Assembly (NCBI GenBank): GCA_027490195.1
Contig: JAIXYN010000085.1
Span: 248,001-312,000 of the forward strand
Direction: 5' to 3'
Origin: Verrucomicrobiaceae bacterium
Lineage (GTDB): Bacteria; Verrucomicrobiota; Verrucomicrobiia; Verrucomicrobiales; Verrucomicrobiaceae
Length of the DNA: 64,000 bases
In this document: positions 15,001 to 30,000 of the stretch, piece by piece
How positions within the stretch are numbered: the first letter of the stretch is position 1
How the letters are laid out: each line of letters starts with the position of its first letter
Position numbers and translations under genes: made by a program
Notes under the pieces: model-generated
Told to the model about the DNA's origin: nothing
Databases searched by the model: none
The model's input: only the letters and a program-made list of their open reading frames with translations

Positions 15001-18000
15001 ATAGCTGTTGCCGACGGAAGTCAGCCTGAGCCCGCCATTGCCAACCTTGGTAATGCCACTGGATCCAGTTCCTTGCAGAGCTGCGCTGATGTCGAGGCTG
15101 ACCAAAGCCAGACCTGAGGTCGTAATGCTGCGCGCTGCGCCGCCAAGATTCACGACACCCGTGTTCGGCGCAGCAGCGGTTCCTGCTGCCGCTGTGGCGG
15201 ATATGACGGCAGGCAGCGTAAAGCTGTCGTTGCTTGCAGTGATGTTGTTGCCCAAGGTCAGGACACCAAAGCCAACAGCCAGTGTCGGCGCGGTGGGGCC
15301 ACCTGGGTTGTTGAACGCCAGCGTCCCATTGAGTGCGTTGTTACCGAAATAGGTCAGCGTACTGCCACTGTTGATCGTGATATTCGATGCCGCAGCGATC
15401 TGGCCCGCATTGAGCGTCATTGTCACCAGCGCATTGTTGAGGGTCAGGTCTCCCGGAATGACGGTCGAACCTGCCTGGCCCGCGAGTATGAGCGTGGACT
15501 GATTCACATTGGTCGGACCAGTGTAAGTGTTGGACTGGACCGTCGAAAAGGTAAGAGCAACCGACCCGGCACCGATGCTGTTGGAGAGCGTGATGTTGTT
15601 GCCAGAGATGCTTGAAACCGTTGTTCCCGCAGGAACTCCTTCGCCGGTGACCGTCTGCCCAACCACGAGGTTCCCATTGGCTGGGACAACCACGACGTTG
15701 CTGCCGTTGGCCGTCGCAGTCAGGACTGGCGGGCCAAACGTCAATGGCACTGAAGTACCGCTGGCCGTGGCACTGAGTGACAGGGTGACGTTGTTGCCGG
15801 TGATGTCAGTGATCACAGCACCTGCAGGGATCACGGAATTTGCAGTCAAAGCACCGCCAGTGATAGTTTGAGTGGCATTCGTGCTAAGGACAAAGGTCGT
15901 GGCGCTTGTGATGCTCGCCACAGTGGCTCCCAGCGGAATACCGGGCCCGGTCACAGCCATGCCGGCAAAGAGAGCCGCATTCGCGGTAAAGGTCACCGTG
16001 TTGCTGCCACTGGTCGTGGCGATACCCGCCAGCGCCACCGGTGCACCCACACCACTGACAGCCATGCCTACAGAGAGGCCATTGGCGCTCGCTACAGTGA
16101 TGACAGGAGAACCGTACGTGGTGGTCGTCGCCGCGATCGGCACCGGGTTGAAATCTGAACGAACGTTGGCACCAGCCAACACACCCGTGGAAGTCGAAAT
16201 AGTGAAGGTGGTCGGTCCCGTGATGCTGGTGATGGTTGCACCCGTAGGAATGTTGGCATTGCCCGTGATCGCTTGGCCAACCACGAGGCCAGCGGTGCTG
16301 GCCACAGTCACCACATTGCTGGTTGCAGTCGTGGTCGCGGCCATCGAGTTGGCCGGTGTCAGCGTCAGGGTATTACCGCCCGACTTAACCAAGGAAACCG
16401 CACCCGTTCCATTGTTGGTGATCGGAGTGAAGATGGTCGCCGTGTTGTTGGTATAGGCATAAAGCGTCGCAGGGGTGTTCGGAGCCGTGCCCGCTGTGAG
16501 CCTGCCGCCAGCAAGCACACTGGCCGCGCCGTTGAGCAGCAAACCACCAGAAGCAATGGTCAACCTGTCCGCCAGCGTGTTCATCTGCATCGTCGAGGCC
16601 GCGCTCACACGGATTGAGTTGACGGTACGCGTGGTCACGCCCGCCACGCTGGCACCTACAGTGATGTTGTCTGTGGCGAGGCCAGCGGTCAGTAAGTTGC
16701 CAGAATAAACTGCATATCCGGCGCTGCCCAAGGCTCCCACGCCGCCCTGCGCGGAGTCGGGTGCCAGATAGCTGGCGAAGTCCGTGCCGTTCACAATAGC
16801 CCAGCCGCCGATCAGGTTGTTGGTCAAGGTAGGTGCGCTGGTGATGATGATCTGGCTGTTGCCCACCGACACCTGGCCGAGTGTTCCGGCGCTGGTGAAG
16901 TTCACCGTGGCCGTTCTCACATCACTCAACGTCAAGCTCGCCAAAGTGAGGATGGCGTTTGAAGCCGTATTCACCGTGCTGCGGGACGCATTGATCACAG
17001 AGGCCCCGGAAAGGATCGTCACGTCACCCACATTCTGAGTCGAACTGCTGCCATTGAATCCAAGGAACGCCAGCGTACCGCCCTGCAAGGTGATCGGCGT
17101 TGCAGCATTGAGACGGTTGATGTCCACCGCTGGAGCATTCGTGCTGTCGAGGTTCACCGTGCCGAAGAAGTTCGACACTGAACTCGTACCAGAAAGCTGA
17201 CCGTATTGCTGCAGGTTCAGGACGCCGCCACGGATGATCGTCGTACCTGTGTAGGTGTTGTTGCTGAGAAGGGTCGTCGTCGTGTTGCTCGAACGTGTGA
17301 AGTTGAGGTTGCCTGCAATCACCCCGGCAAAAGTCCCGGTTCCGGTCGCTGTCAGCGTCGCGGCCGTTCCAGATGTGTTCGTGATCGTCCCGCCCGTGTT
17401 GGCCAGGGTTGTGTTGGAACTGGCCAGCGCAGCTACAAGCTGGTTGTTGCCATTGAGATCCAGCGTCCCGTTGTTGACGTTCAAGGCATTACCAACACCG
17501 ACTCCGGTGGTGAACAGTGTATTGGCACCACCATTGAGCACTGTCGTGCCACTATTGATGTTGGTCGTGCCAGTGAAGAGCTGGCGCGCGCCAAGTGTCA
17601 ACGTACCTGCCCCATCCTTGGTGATGCCACCCGTGCCGGTGATAGAGGCATTGATGGTCAGCGAGGTGCTCGCTCCCGGCGTCCAGAGAAACAGCGAAGT
17701 CCCAGGAGCGCCAATCAGGCCACCATTCATCACGCTGCTGCCAGACTGGACCAGGATACCACCACTGGTGATCGTCAGAGTATTCACCAAGGCTAAAGCG
17801 CCTGCTGCGCGCGTACCGGCGTTGGCAGCGAATGTCAGGCTGTTGATCGATGTGTTCACAGCATAGACGCCGCCGTAAGTTCCCACCGCCAACAGGTCGT
17901 TCCCTGTGGCAGAGGAGCTCAACAAGGGGGCATACTCAGCCGCTGTAAGCGCCCGGAATCCATTCCCACCCGCCACGTTGGCAGCACCCGCAGCGCCGAC

Positions 18001-21000
18001 GTAGGTCGCAAATGATGTGCCATTGCCGGTGGCAGAGGCGTCCACCAGAATGTCAGGCCGGATCGACATCGTGGTTGTTCCAACCGCCCCAGCTGCACCA
18101 ATCTGCGTAGGAACAGTGGTCACCGCCACAAAATTGGCCGTATTCGCCGTGCCAGCCGTACCGCCGAGGTTGGTTCCACGCAGAAGGAGCGAGGCACCCG
18201 CTGTGACGGTGAGCGGGTTGAATGCTCCGACATTAATGGTCAGGCTCTGTGCCGCATTCGGTGTCAGTGTGACTCTGCTTCCACCCACGGCAAGCGTGAA
18301 GGTGCCTATGGATTCCGTCGTCCCTGCAGCAGCGTTGCCGGTCACGTTAAACGCACCACCACCGAGCGCCAGTGTAGCATTCGCTGGCGAAGTAATGCCT
18401 CCGAGGCGGTTGTTCACGTTCGTGCCGCTGTTGTCCAGCGTGAGCGCCCCGGTCGCATTCACCGTCTGCGTCACGAAATCGCTCGCGCCACTCCCGCTGT
18501 ACGAAACCGTGCCGTTGTTGATGGTCATCGTACCTTGAGTGGTCGAGACTCCCGTGAGATTGAGCACTCCGGTGCCCATCTTGGTCAGGTTCACCATCGC
18601 TGGGAAGTCCAGGCGCGGCCTGCTGAAGCTGCCAGAGAAGACCGTGTCCGCATTGTTATAGCCCACAAGCAGCGTGCCGGCCGTGCCCGCGACGGAAGTA
18701 TTCGTGATGTTGCCTGATCCGGCCAGCCCGCCGATGATTCCGGTCGTTCCATTCAGATCAATGATCGTGCCTCCGGCAAGCGTCACCGTAGAGTTCAACA
18801 CACCACCATTGGCGATCCCAAAAAACAAGCCCCCCGCATTGACATTCAAGCCACCACTGAAGGAACTGAGACTGCTCAATTGCAGCAAGCCCGCTCCGGT
18901 TTTGTTGATCGTCGCCGTGCCTGTCATCACTGAGGCAATATTCAGCGCTGGATTGATCGTGGTGTAGATCTGGCCGGATGCCGTTGGCGCGCCGACGTTG
19001 AACGTCTTTGTGCCTGAGCCCAGATTCAGGGTGCCGCCCGCAATGGTCGGAAGTGTGAGTGCATTGTTCGAAGTAACGGTCACAGCATTGGCACCAGTGA
19101 GCGTCAGCGCCCCAACGGTGTTCACCGTGGGATTGGTGGTGCCACCGTTGTTGTTGAAGACCAAGCTGTCCAGCGAGTTGGAACCCACCAAGCTCAAGGT
19201 CGAACTTCCATTCAGGGTGACCACGTTGGACGCCTCAATCTGCCCGCCATTGATCAGCAGGTTCACGACGCCGCCATTGATCGTCAGTCCACCCGCTGGG
19301 ATGACCACGGTCGATGCCTCACCATTCAGTGCCAGGGTGCCCTGGTTCACCGTGGTGCCGCCAGTGTAGGTGTTTGCGGCGGTCAGCGTCAGCAGACCCG
19401 CCCCCGATTTCACAAATGCGACATTCGACGTGCCAAAACCACTGTTCGCGATCACCGAATTGATCACAACGTTGGAGGTTCCCGTGTAAGTGCCCCCGTT
19501 GTTGGTGGAGGTCGCATTGTTGCTGAGAGTCAACTGAGTGCCGCTGTCCACGGATGTGATCAGCGTGCCGACCGGAATGCCGGGGCCAGTCAGCACCATG
19601 CCCGCAGAAAGGTTGGCCGTCGTGAGCACGCTGACCACCTTGGAGCCTGCCACAGTGGCCGCATTCACCACGCCAGTGGCTGCCGTGGTTCCGGTCGCGG
19701 CGTTGAACACCACCAGCTCATTGGTGCCAGTGGTCACCGTACCACCGGCGGTGAGCACACCGCGGAAAGCCGTGCTGCCGAGGGTGGCACCGCCTGTCTG
19801 ATTGCTGCGCAGAAGGCCACCCGCCTCGAGGTTGAGCACATTGCCACCAGCGCTGAAAAGCACGTTCGCATCTGAGGTGCCGCCAAGTCGCAGCAAGGAA
19901 GTATAGGTGGTCGGGTCGGAAAGCGTCGTGTTGAAGGACACCGAATTGGTCAGGGTGTTCCCCGGACCCTGCAGCAGCGTGATGTTGCCGGAGGCAAACG
20001 CAGCGTCATAACCTGCGTACCCAGCTGTGCCGATGGCTCCCACACCTTGGGCCGCATTGTAGGCCGCAAAATCCGTGCTGTTGGCAATCGCCCAGCCACC
20101 CAGCGCTCCATTGCTGAGATTGCTCATTCCACCTGCAACGACGATGCGCGGGTTCGACCCCACGGATCCAAGGGTACCGTTGCCGGCGGTGAAGTTCACC
20201 GTGGTGCCTGCATTGCGGGTCAGGCTGGACAGAGTAAGCAGTGAATTGGCATAGTTGCCCAGAGTCTGCACACTTGCCGTGATCTGGTTCGCCCCCTGAG
20301 CAGATGTCACATCACCCACCACTTCACTGCTGAAGGAGTTGGCACGGCCATTGAAATTCAACACACCGCCGCGCATCGTGATCGGCGCAGTGTCACTCAC
20401 CCGGTTGGTGTTGTCAGTCACGAAACTGGCGTTGTTGTCCATCGTCAACGTGGCGTAATTGAGAGCGATGGCCGAAGTGTTGAGCAACGTTGCACCGTCC
20501 TGCAGCAGGGTTGTGCCGCCCATCAGGGTCGTCCCTCCGGTGTAGGTCTGCGCACTTTGCAAGGTCAGCGTGTTGCCACCCACTCGGTTGAAGTTCACGT
20601 TACCGGTGATCTGTCCGGCAAAGATCGTCCCGCCGGCGTTCATGTTCGTCACGAAGGTTCCCGTTCCAGCGCTCGAAGTAATGGTGCCACCACTGTTGGG
20701 TACCACACCCGCCGACTGGAACTGGCCGACATACTGGGTGTTCCCATTGAGGTCCAGGACACCGCCCACATCGATGTTCAACAACTGGTTGGGATAAATC
20801 GAATTCAGACCACCATTGAGCATCACCGTGCCGTTCAGAATGTTGATCGTGCTGGTGATGAATGTGGGCGTAGAGAGGGACAATTGGCCGCCTCCTGCCA
20901 TCGCCATGCCACCCGCACCAGTCAGGCCCCCGGTCACATTCAGCGTCGTGCCTGCTTTGATTTGGAAGTAGCCCGTATTGGTCCCAAACGCTGTATTCGT

Positions 21001-24000
21001 CTGGGCCAGCGTATTATTGCCGCCGGTGTTCAGAATAGCCGCCGCCGTCAAGGTCATGATGAAGCCGTTGTTGGAGCCAATGGTCAGGCCAGTGCCGTTG
21101 ATCTTCAGCGCATTTAACGTCCTAGCAGCCGTTAGCACCGCCGGCGTGGCAGTCAGATTCATCGTGGCTGTGGCCGCTGAACCATTCAGGTCATTGGTGT
21201 TCACATACCCGCCCGCAATCATGGCCTGGACCCCGTTCGTATTGGCAGCCACCCCGTCATTGTTGTAGGTGGCAAAATCATTGCCGCCATTGAGGAACAC
21301 ACGCGGCAGGATTCCTGTCGTCGCAGGCAAGGGTGTAGGAGCTGCGGTGAAGATAATCCTGTTCGTGCTTCCCAGTCCGGTGATCCCGCTCAGATCAAGA
21401 GATGAACCCGTGTTAGCAAAGTTCACCGAGGCAAAGGTGAGCGTGCTGCCACCCGAGATCGTGATCGTTGAGTCCACGCCGTTGAGTGTCAGTGCACCCA
21501 TCGTTTCGGTCGTCACTCCGCTGCCGCCAATGAAATCAAGCCTGCCGCCTGCCAGCGTGATGCCACCCGTGTCGAACAGGCGGTTCGCATTGCCGTTCAC
21601 GCTGTTGTCGAGCCGCAGAATCCCCGTGGCGTTGACCGCCATGGTTCCCGCTGACCAGGCACCATTGGCACCATTCAAACTCACAGTGCCGCTGCTGACG
21701 GTCAAAGCTCCGGTTGCCGTGTTGATACCCGTCAGATTCACCAAGCCCGTGCCTGCATAGGTCAGTCCACCCGCTCCCGCTCCGCCGTTTTGCACCACAC
21801 TGCTGATATTGGTGTTTCCAGACCCCGCGATGGTCAGGGTACGACCTGTCCCGTCGTTGCTCAGGTTCACCGGCAGCGAGCTAAACGTCAGCACCGCACC
21901 ACCACTGAGATTGTTGGTGATCATGCGGTTGCCACCGTTGTTCTGCACAGAATAGCCCTGGGTGGCGTTGCCGACAAATTCAATGGAGTTGGTCCCCGAA
22001 ATCACTCCGAAAACATTCGTCAGCTGCAGCGGTGTCACCAGCGCATTGGCTCCCGTCAATGCGACATTGGACTGCAAGGTGCCACCAGGCATGGCAAGAA
22101 CGTTCGCAGTACCGAATGGATTAAGATTGCCCGCCTTGTTCACAAGGATCGTTCCCTGATTGATCGTTGTGCCTCCCGCATACCCAGCCCCTGCGGCAGT
22201 CGCACCGCCGATGGTCACCGTGCCCATCGTGTTGTAAACCACGTTGACCAAGGCCGCCGCACCGCCCACCGAACCGATGGAGGCATTCAGGTTGGTATTG
22301 CCAGTGCCTACAATATTCAGCGCGCGTGCTGTGGCGCTTTCAAGACTCAGGATGCTCCCATTGATTGTCAGCCCACCGGTGACAGCATTGCTGAGGGTCC
22401 AAGGATTGCCACCCACTCCATAAACCCCGCCATTCAGCGTGATCGGCGCGTTCCCCGTAAATTGAGCTGTCGTATTCGGGTTAATGACGACGGGTTGCGT
22501 AAGCGTCAGACCTGCGGGGTCGGTGGCATAAATGCCTGCGTTTGACATCAGCAAGCCGCCAGTGATCAGCGGGCTGCCGGCAACCACCGTGCGGGCTGCT
22601 GAAATCGTAAAAGTTGTGGCGTCCACAATGCTGGCGATCGTGTCCCCGTAGGCGATGCCGTTGCCACTGATGTTCATGCCCACGACCAAACCCGCAGTCG
22701 TGCCAGATGAGAGAGTCACCGTTGCCGTGTTACCAACCGCATTGGCCACCAAGCTGGTAGTTCCAGTGGCACCGAGGCTGCTGTTACTGCCAATGCCGAG
22801 ATTGCCACCGTCCACACGCACACCGCCAGTGAAGGTATTGCTGCCGTTCAATTCCCACGTGCCGCCTGCTGTCTTGAGAATGCGCAGAGATCCGCCGTTG
22901 TCAGCCAGCACAGAGGTGATGCTGTTGGCATCATTGCTGAAACCGATCAAGTTCAAGGTTTTGTTGCCTGCTGCCGCATTCACAACGTTGCTCAGGACCA
23001 AGGCACCGCTGCCGCTCGCATCGATGGTCGTGGAGGCATTCACGTTGATCTGGCGCGCCGTTGTTTCTCCCACACCTGCATAAACCAAGGTGCCGCCATT
23101 CAGGTTCAACTGACCCGAACCATCACCAAAAGCACTCGTCGCCACGGAACCACCACCGATGGAAGTCACGGCGAAGCTACCTGCCGACAACGTGGTGTTG
23201 CCGCTATAGCTGTTAGCCCCCGTCAGATAAAGCAGACCACCACCAGTCTTGTTCAGACCGCTTCCTGCCACACCACTGATCACCCCTGAAAGTGTCGCGT
23301 AATCCATGAACGTGCTGGTGTTGTCATCCACCTGGACCGTGCGCACCCCGCCATTCAGGTTGATGGCGTTGGTCACCTCCGTGTCAAACAGCGCCGTGGT
23401 GGAACTCAGGATCAGAGTGCCAGTGCCATTGCCAATACCGCCGATTCCCCAGAATTGTTGTGCGTTGGCACCCCCAAAATTAACCAAAAGCTTGGCGGTG
23501 CTGGCGGCGAAACCACCATTCAGACTGATGGCAGTGCCACCGGCATCTGTCCATGTCACCTGGCCCGCGCCGGAGCCAATGCTGCGCGTGAATGTACCGG
23601 ATGTTTCAAGCACACCACCCGCGAGACGCAAATTGGAGGCCGTGGGCAGGCTGGAGCCATCCACAACGCGCAACTGGCCGGCCGTAATCGTCGTCGCTCC
23701 CGTGTAGGCATTGGCATTGTTGCCCAAAATCCACAAGCTTGCTCCTGACTTGGTGATGGAAAGCGTCCCGCCGTTCGGATTGTCAATGAGGCGCAGGGCG
23801 ATCTCGTTGTCACCAATGGAGCCCCCTGTCAGTGTGAGTGTTCGAGCTCCGGCCCCGCTGAACACCACATCAGCAGTGTTGTTAAAGATCAGGGTCGCGT
23901 TGTTCGCAGCACCTCCGGCGGTGACGATGTTATTGCCGAAAGTTCCCGAGGAATCAAGGGTGGCGTTCCCTGCCAGCGTGAACAGGCGGTTGGTGGAAAC

Positions 24001-27000
24001 TGACGGTGTGGCCGTCGTTTGGAAAATGCCGTTCGTTGTTGAGCCGGTGTATTGCAGCGTGCCGCCGTTGAAAACAAGACTTGCGGCATTGTTCAGATCG
24101 ATCGCTGCCTGGTTGGCACCAGTACCATTTCCCGCACCGATGCTGCTCGCCACACCAATGTTTGCCAAGTTGTTGGCCACCACCGTACCACCAAGAATCT
24201 GCAATCCACCGGTGAACGTATTGACTCCAGAGAGTGACTGCGCGGCCGTGCCCGTCTTGGCCAGGGCAATCTTGGCATTGGTGCCATCCTGAATGATCCC
24301 TGTAAACACCCCGGCGGTGTTGCCACTGCCAACGGTGAGGGTCGCCGTCCCAGAAGCCGCACTGTTGGTGATGATACCCGTGCCAGACAAGGCGTTGATT
24401 GGAAGGGTGTTGGTGCCGCTCACCGCAGCCGAACTGATGTTCACCCCGTTCATGTCAAGGGTGGTGTTCTGACGCATCGTCACGTTCATATTGGTGGCAC
24501 CGAGGGTCGTGGTGGCACCTAAAAGCCTCACCGTACCTTCGTTGATGACGAAGTTTCCGGCGGCTGTCGCGGCATTGACGGCATTAAGTACCAATGTGCC
24601 TGCACCGTTTTTGGTCACGCCACCCGTTGTAGTCGCGGTGATGGGGGTGGAAAGCGTGAGCACATCACTGGCTCCATTCACACGAATGACCAAATCTCCT
24701 GACCCAGCCGTGGTAACACCACCAGCACCGGCAATAGCTCCTGACCCACCCGTGAGAAGAATGCCACCCGATGTATTCGCTCCCACATTGACAGTCAAAA
24801 GACCCGTCATGGTCAGGGTCTGGGCACCACTGATCCTGAGCGAGCTGATGGAAGCTGCAGCATTGGAAAACGAACCGGTAATCTGATTGTGGTTCGCCCC
24901 TGTCAGCGCCGTAGCGCTGGTCACAAAGCCCGCGTCAGTACCATAGACAGGCGCAACAATCAGCCCGCCGTTCGAACGAGCAAAGTTCGAACCATTGAAA
25001 TAGAGGCGCCCATTGCCTGGCAATGTGGTTGCAGTCGTCGTGGCAAGCCCTGTCGCGGTGATCGTTGCCGCCCCGCCAGCAGTGGTGTCGGTGATAAAGT
25101 TAAGGCTCGATCCCGCAGACACGGTCCCCAGGCTGGAGAAGGTGAGCGCCGTCGTTCCTGAACTGCCAGCGGTGACCAGCACCGTGCCCGCACCTGCCGT
25201 GGCGATGAGGGACCCGGCAGCTTCCGAACTGCCGCTGCTGAAGCCTCGGTACTCAAAGATGCCGCCAGCAAAGCCGTTGGCCCTCACGGAGTCCACGTTG
25301 AAAGTAAGCGATCCCGTGGTGCCGTTGATGAGGTCCGAGCCCGTTCCAGAGGCAACCCTTGGGCTGAACTGCAGCCTGCCACCTGAAACGGTGATCCCAC
25401 CGGTGAATCCCGTGCCAACGGCACCAAAGGTAATCGCAGACCCGGTGGTGATCGACGTGCCACCAATGTTGGCGCTGAACGTCACCGTATTGGTGGTCGC
25501 ATCGATTGCTGTGATCACTGTGCCCACAGCAGGACCATTCGTTGGCGTCGCCGTGATGGCCTGCCCCAGAACCAGTCCCGCGACGCTGCTGAGCACCATC
25601 TGATTCAAGTTCGCCGACCCCGTGGTCACCGTAATGCCAGACGATGCCGCTGCGTAATTGGCCACAGCCGGATTATAGAGCCAAGTGCCCGTGCCGATCT
25701 TCAGCAGGGAGGTCGTCGGCGTGGAGCTGTCCAGAATGATGCCGCGAATTTCGTTGATCGTCGTGGTCGGGCTGTCGCCCCCCAGCACGAAGGTCTTGGC
25801 CCCTGCCCCGGTTGCTATCACGTTGCTGGTAAGCGCCAGCCCTGTGGATCCCGTTTGATTGGCCAGAAGGATGGCATTCACGCCCGTCGTGCCAGCGAGA
25901 TTGAAAACTTTGGCCGTTGTCTCGCCCGCGCCGGTGTAATTCAAGGTGCCCGCCGTCGTCGTGGTGCCAAGACCGACAAGACCAGAGAAAGCTCCTGCGC
26001 CGGTCACGTTGTTGTTTATGCCCCCGATGCTGTTGATGATCAAGGTGCCCCCATTGACGCTCGTCGTACCGCCATAGTTCGAAGCCGCCCCCAGGACGCT
26101 GACCGTACCGCTGCCTGATTTGACAAAGGGCATGCCTCGCGAGGCAGGATTGATGATGCTGCCAGTCACCAGCATGTCACCGCCGCCAGTCAGCGTTAAG
26201 GTGCGCAACGCTCCGTTTTCGGTGGTCTTCCACATGTCGCCATTAAAAGTCGCAAAGCCACTGCCGCTGTTAGTGATGCTAAACGATGCCAAGTTGGCAC
26301 TGTTGCCCAGCGGATTGAAGGACGCATAGCTGACCGCGTAACCGTTACGACCAAGGATGTTCATCGCACTATTCGCTGCCCCTCCAGGAGCAGAACCCAG
26401 CGAACCAAAGGTCACCGTTTGATTGATGGTCGAAGCCCCCCCCATCTCACGATCAACCAGAATGACAAGCGTGCCGTCATCAACGCGGCCGGTGTTTTTA
26501 GTGGCAAAACCGGAAGGATTGGCCGTGCGGAATTCAAAGATGCCGTTAGTGCCACGAATCACGTTGGCCGAGGTCCCGATACCCAACTGCCGCGCATCGG
26601 TGATACGAATGGAGCCCGAGTCAGCTCGGAAATCCCCGATGTAGCTGTTGTTGATGTTGGTCAGCACCAAAGTGTTGTTCAAGCCAGCAGCCGATGACTT
26701 GTTGAAGCCCGAAATCCCGCTTGTTCCGCCAACGACCAGACCGTCAATGATCACATTACCGGGCCCGCCAGTGAGGAAGAAGCCCTGATTTCCATTTCCC
26801 ATTGAAACCACACCCGAACTCCCAACGGTCATCGTGCCAAACGAGGAACCGACGCGGTTCTCAGCACCATTGGTTGAGTTGCTGATGACACCCGTATAAG
26901 TGTTGTTGCCAATGTTCAAAAGCGACATGCCGTTAAAACTATTGTTGCCACGGCTCGCAAGATTGATGTCACGGCTGAAGGTCATGCCCGTGGCTCCACC

Positions 27001-30000
27001 ACCACCCTGCAACACCAGCGTGCCGCTGGGCAGGCCCACACTGCTGTTGACGCCGTTCACGAAGATTGGCGAAGTCCCTGCTCCCAGCTGCCCTTGATTG
27101 CTGATGACCAAAGTTCCGGAATTGATGTTCACCTGCCCGGTGAAATTATTCCCGCTGTTGGTGAGGCTCAGCACTCCACCTCCGACAAGAGTCAAGTTAC
27201 CCGAACCGGAGATCTGACCACCAAAACTCGTGCGCGTTCCGATGGAAGAAGCATTGTTCAGGAAGTTGATGCCGCCGACCTGAAGCGTGCCACCATTGCT
27301 GAGAAGAACATTGCCGCCCGCTGCTCCGCCTCCAGCGAGTGAGCCAATGGCCACCGTGAATCCATTCACGTCCAGCGCCGCTCCCTCCAGATTGGCCAGC
27401 GTCACCGCCGAGCCTATTCCCAGCGGGCCACCCAAATTTGTCTGCGCCGCTGCAACACTGTCAGTGACGGTTCCAATGGAGAACCGGCTGGAGGAACCCG
27501 CCTGCAGAGTACCGCCATTGATAAGAGTTGCGCCAGCATAGGTGCTGCCCGCACCAAAGGTCAGAGAGGTGGAAGTCGATTGCGTTGCCGCCTGTGACAG
27601 CGTCACAGTAGTGGCCCCAAGGCTTGCAATGGTGGTGCCTGCAGGAATGCCAAAGCCCGTGACCGCCTGGCCCACGGCAAGCCCATCAGTGCTAGCCACC
27701 TGAACCGTCGTTGTTCCGTTCAGCGTGGCAGTTGCCGTGGAAATCCCGCCCGAGACTCGCAGGGTGCCATCTCCAAATTTGATCAAGCTGCCAGTGCCAC
27801 CACTGATCGGACTGTTGATGCTGAGGATGCCGGTGCCGTACTGATGCACAAAAACTTCCGAGTTGTTTGCCCCAACCTGGCCACCAAGCAGTGTGCCGTT
27901 GCTGGAACCCATGAACTGTACCACTCCGCTTGTCAGCGTAAGCACATTACCAGCCGCCCCCATGTTGACCGTCTGCGCACCGCTGGAAGTATCAATGGTC
28001 AGGGAATTAACCGAGCGGGTGGTGATGCCGTTGCTCCAAAGCAGCGGATTGGCTGCCATACCGTTGGTGGTGTAATCGACGGCGGCATTGTTGCTGTTGT
28101 CGGCCAGCACGCTTGCCCCGGCTCCCGTGTAGCGCACGATGTTGGTGCCATTGGCAAGAGCAACGCCAGCTCCGCTGCCATCCTTGACCGTGGCATAGCC
28201 CAGCAGCGTGCTGCTTGCTGATGTTGTCAGCGTACCGCCCGCAACGAGATCAAATGCCACTGTGCTTCCACTCCCACGCGTAATCGTGCTGCCCAAGGCC
28301 AGGTCAGTTCCAGAACCAAGAATCACCCTGTTATTGGTATTCGCGGTGATCGTGAGGTTGCCCACGTTTTGACTGCCACTGACAAGATTCAGCGTTGCAC
28401 CACCCAAAGTAGTCCCAGAGGTGGCACCCAAGGCCCCGCCATCAAAGCTCAAGACACCGCCAGTAATGCTGGTGGCACCCGTGTAAGAACCGCCGACTCC
28501 CGTGAGAAACCAAGTGCCTGCACCTACTTTGTTCAATCCACCTGTGTGCTCGAGGTTACCCATAAGAAGGCCAATGCCAGCGCCCGTGAGTGTGAGAGTC
28601 CCCGCGCCTGTCACCGCACTGCCGCTGCTAAGAAGCAGAGTATCAGAATCGACCGAAATCGTGGCCGAACTCCCCAGAATAATGGCTCCGGCAAAAGTAT
28701 TGTTTCCGCCGCTGCTGACGAGCGCACCGCTTTGACCGGCAAACGCACCGTTGCCATTGAGTGTCAGCGAACCGCCCATGCCCGCCCCGCCCGTGGTGAT
28801 GCCGCCATTGATCAGCACCGCCGCACCCGATTGCACCGTGATGCCGCCGGACCCGGTTCCGAAAGCCTGGCCGTTCTGCGCAACGATCGAGCCGGCCACA
28901 ACGGTGGTGTTTCCTGTGTAAGTGTTGGCACCTTGCAGAAACAAGCTGCCAATGCCGACCTTATTGAGTCCGCCCACACCTAAATTACCCACCCCGTTTG
29001 CCAGCACCGCCTGATTGTTGTTGGTGTCAAAGATGGCATCGCTGTTGAAGGTCATGTTACGGTTGGAAGGATCAATGCTGCCAAACGCCGTGTTATTCGG
29101 GTTCCACTGCAGCCCGCCGCCGTTAAAATTGATGCTTCCATTTCCGAGCATCACCGCATTGGTGAAGTTGATCAGGCCTCCGTTCACATTGAGATTGCCA
29201 GCAAAGCCATTCCCACCAAACACAATGGGAGCACCATTGGTCACCGTGACAGAATTGGAAATCGTCAAAGTCGTACCGCTGGTGATCCCTGTGATCACTG
29301 TTCCCTCTGGAATATTCGCTCCCGCGACCACCATTCCAACCTGAAGCCCCGCTGTCGGCACAGTCAGCGTGTTGGTGCCCGCCGTTGCTGCAGTTGCTGT
29401 CACAGCACGGGACGAAGTGAGCGTCAAAATACCATTTCCCACTTTCGTCACATCGCCTGCAGCAGCAGCACCAATGATCGTAGCAGCAAATGTCGTGTTT
29501 TCGTTATTGCCACCCACGGTGAGTGCATTGCTACCAAGGAGCACCGCCCCGCCCCCGGTACCACCACCAGAAAGTGAGCCGATGGTTGTGTTGAACCCAT
29601 TGAGTTCCAGAAACACCGTTGACGCATTCGTCATCGTAACAGCCGAATTGTTACCAAACGCACCAGAGCCCACAGCCGATGCAATCCCAGCTCTGAGTGT
29701 CCCCGAGTTGACCAAAGTCGGGCCTGTATACGTGTTCTGTCCTGCCAGCAGCAGCACGCCCGCCGTCACCGGTGTGGCGATCAGTCCACCCGTGCCTGAA
29801 ATGATCCCGTTGATGGTCGTCACCGAAGCATTCGTGGTGTTGATCGTTCCCAGCGAACCATTGTTGAGGAAAATATCGCGGCCGGTGTCGAGCGTTTGGG
29901 ACGCCCCAGTGATGCTAAGAATACCACCGGTGTTCCCAGCATTGTTGAAAGCGATGTCTCCATTCAAATTTCCCAAGTTGGTAGTACCCGTGATGCTCAG

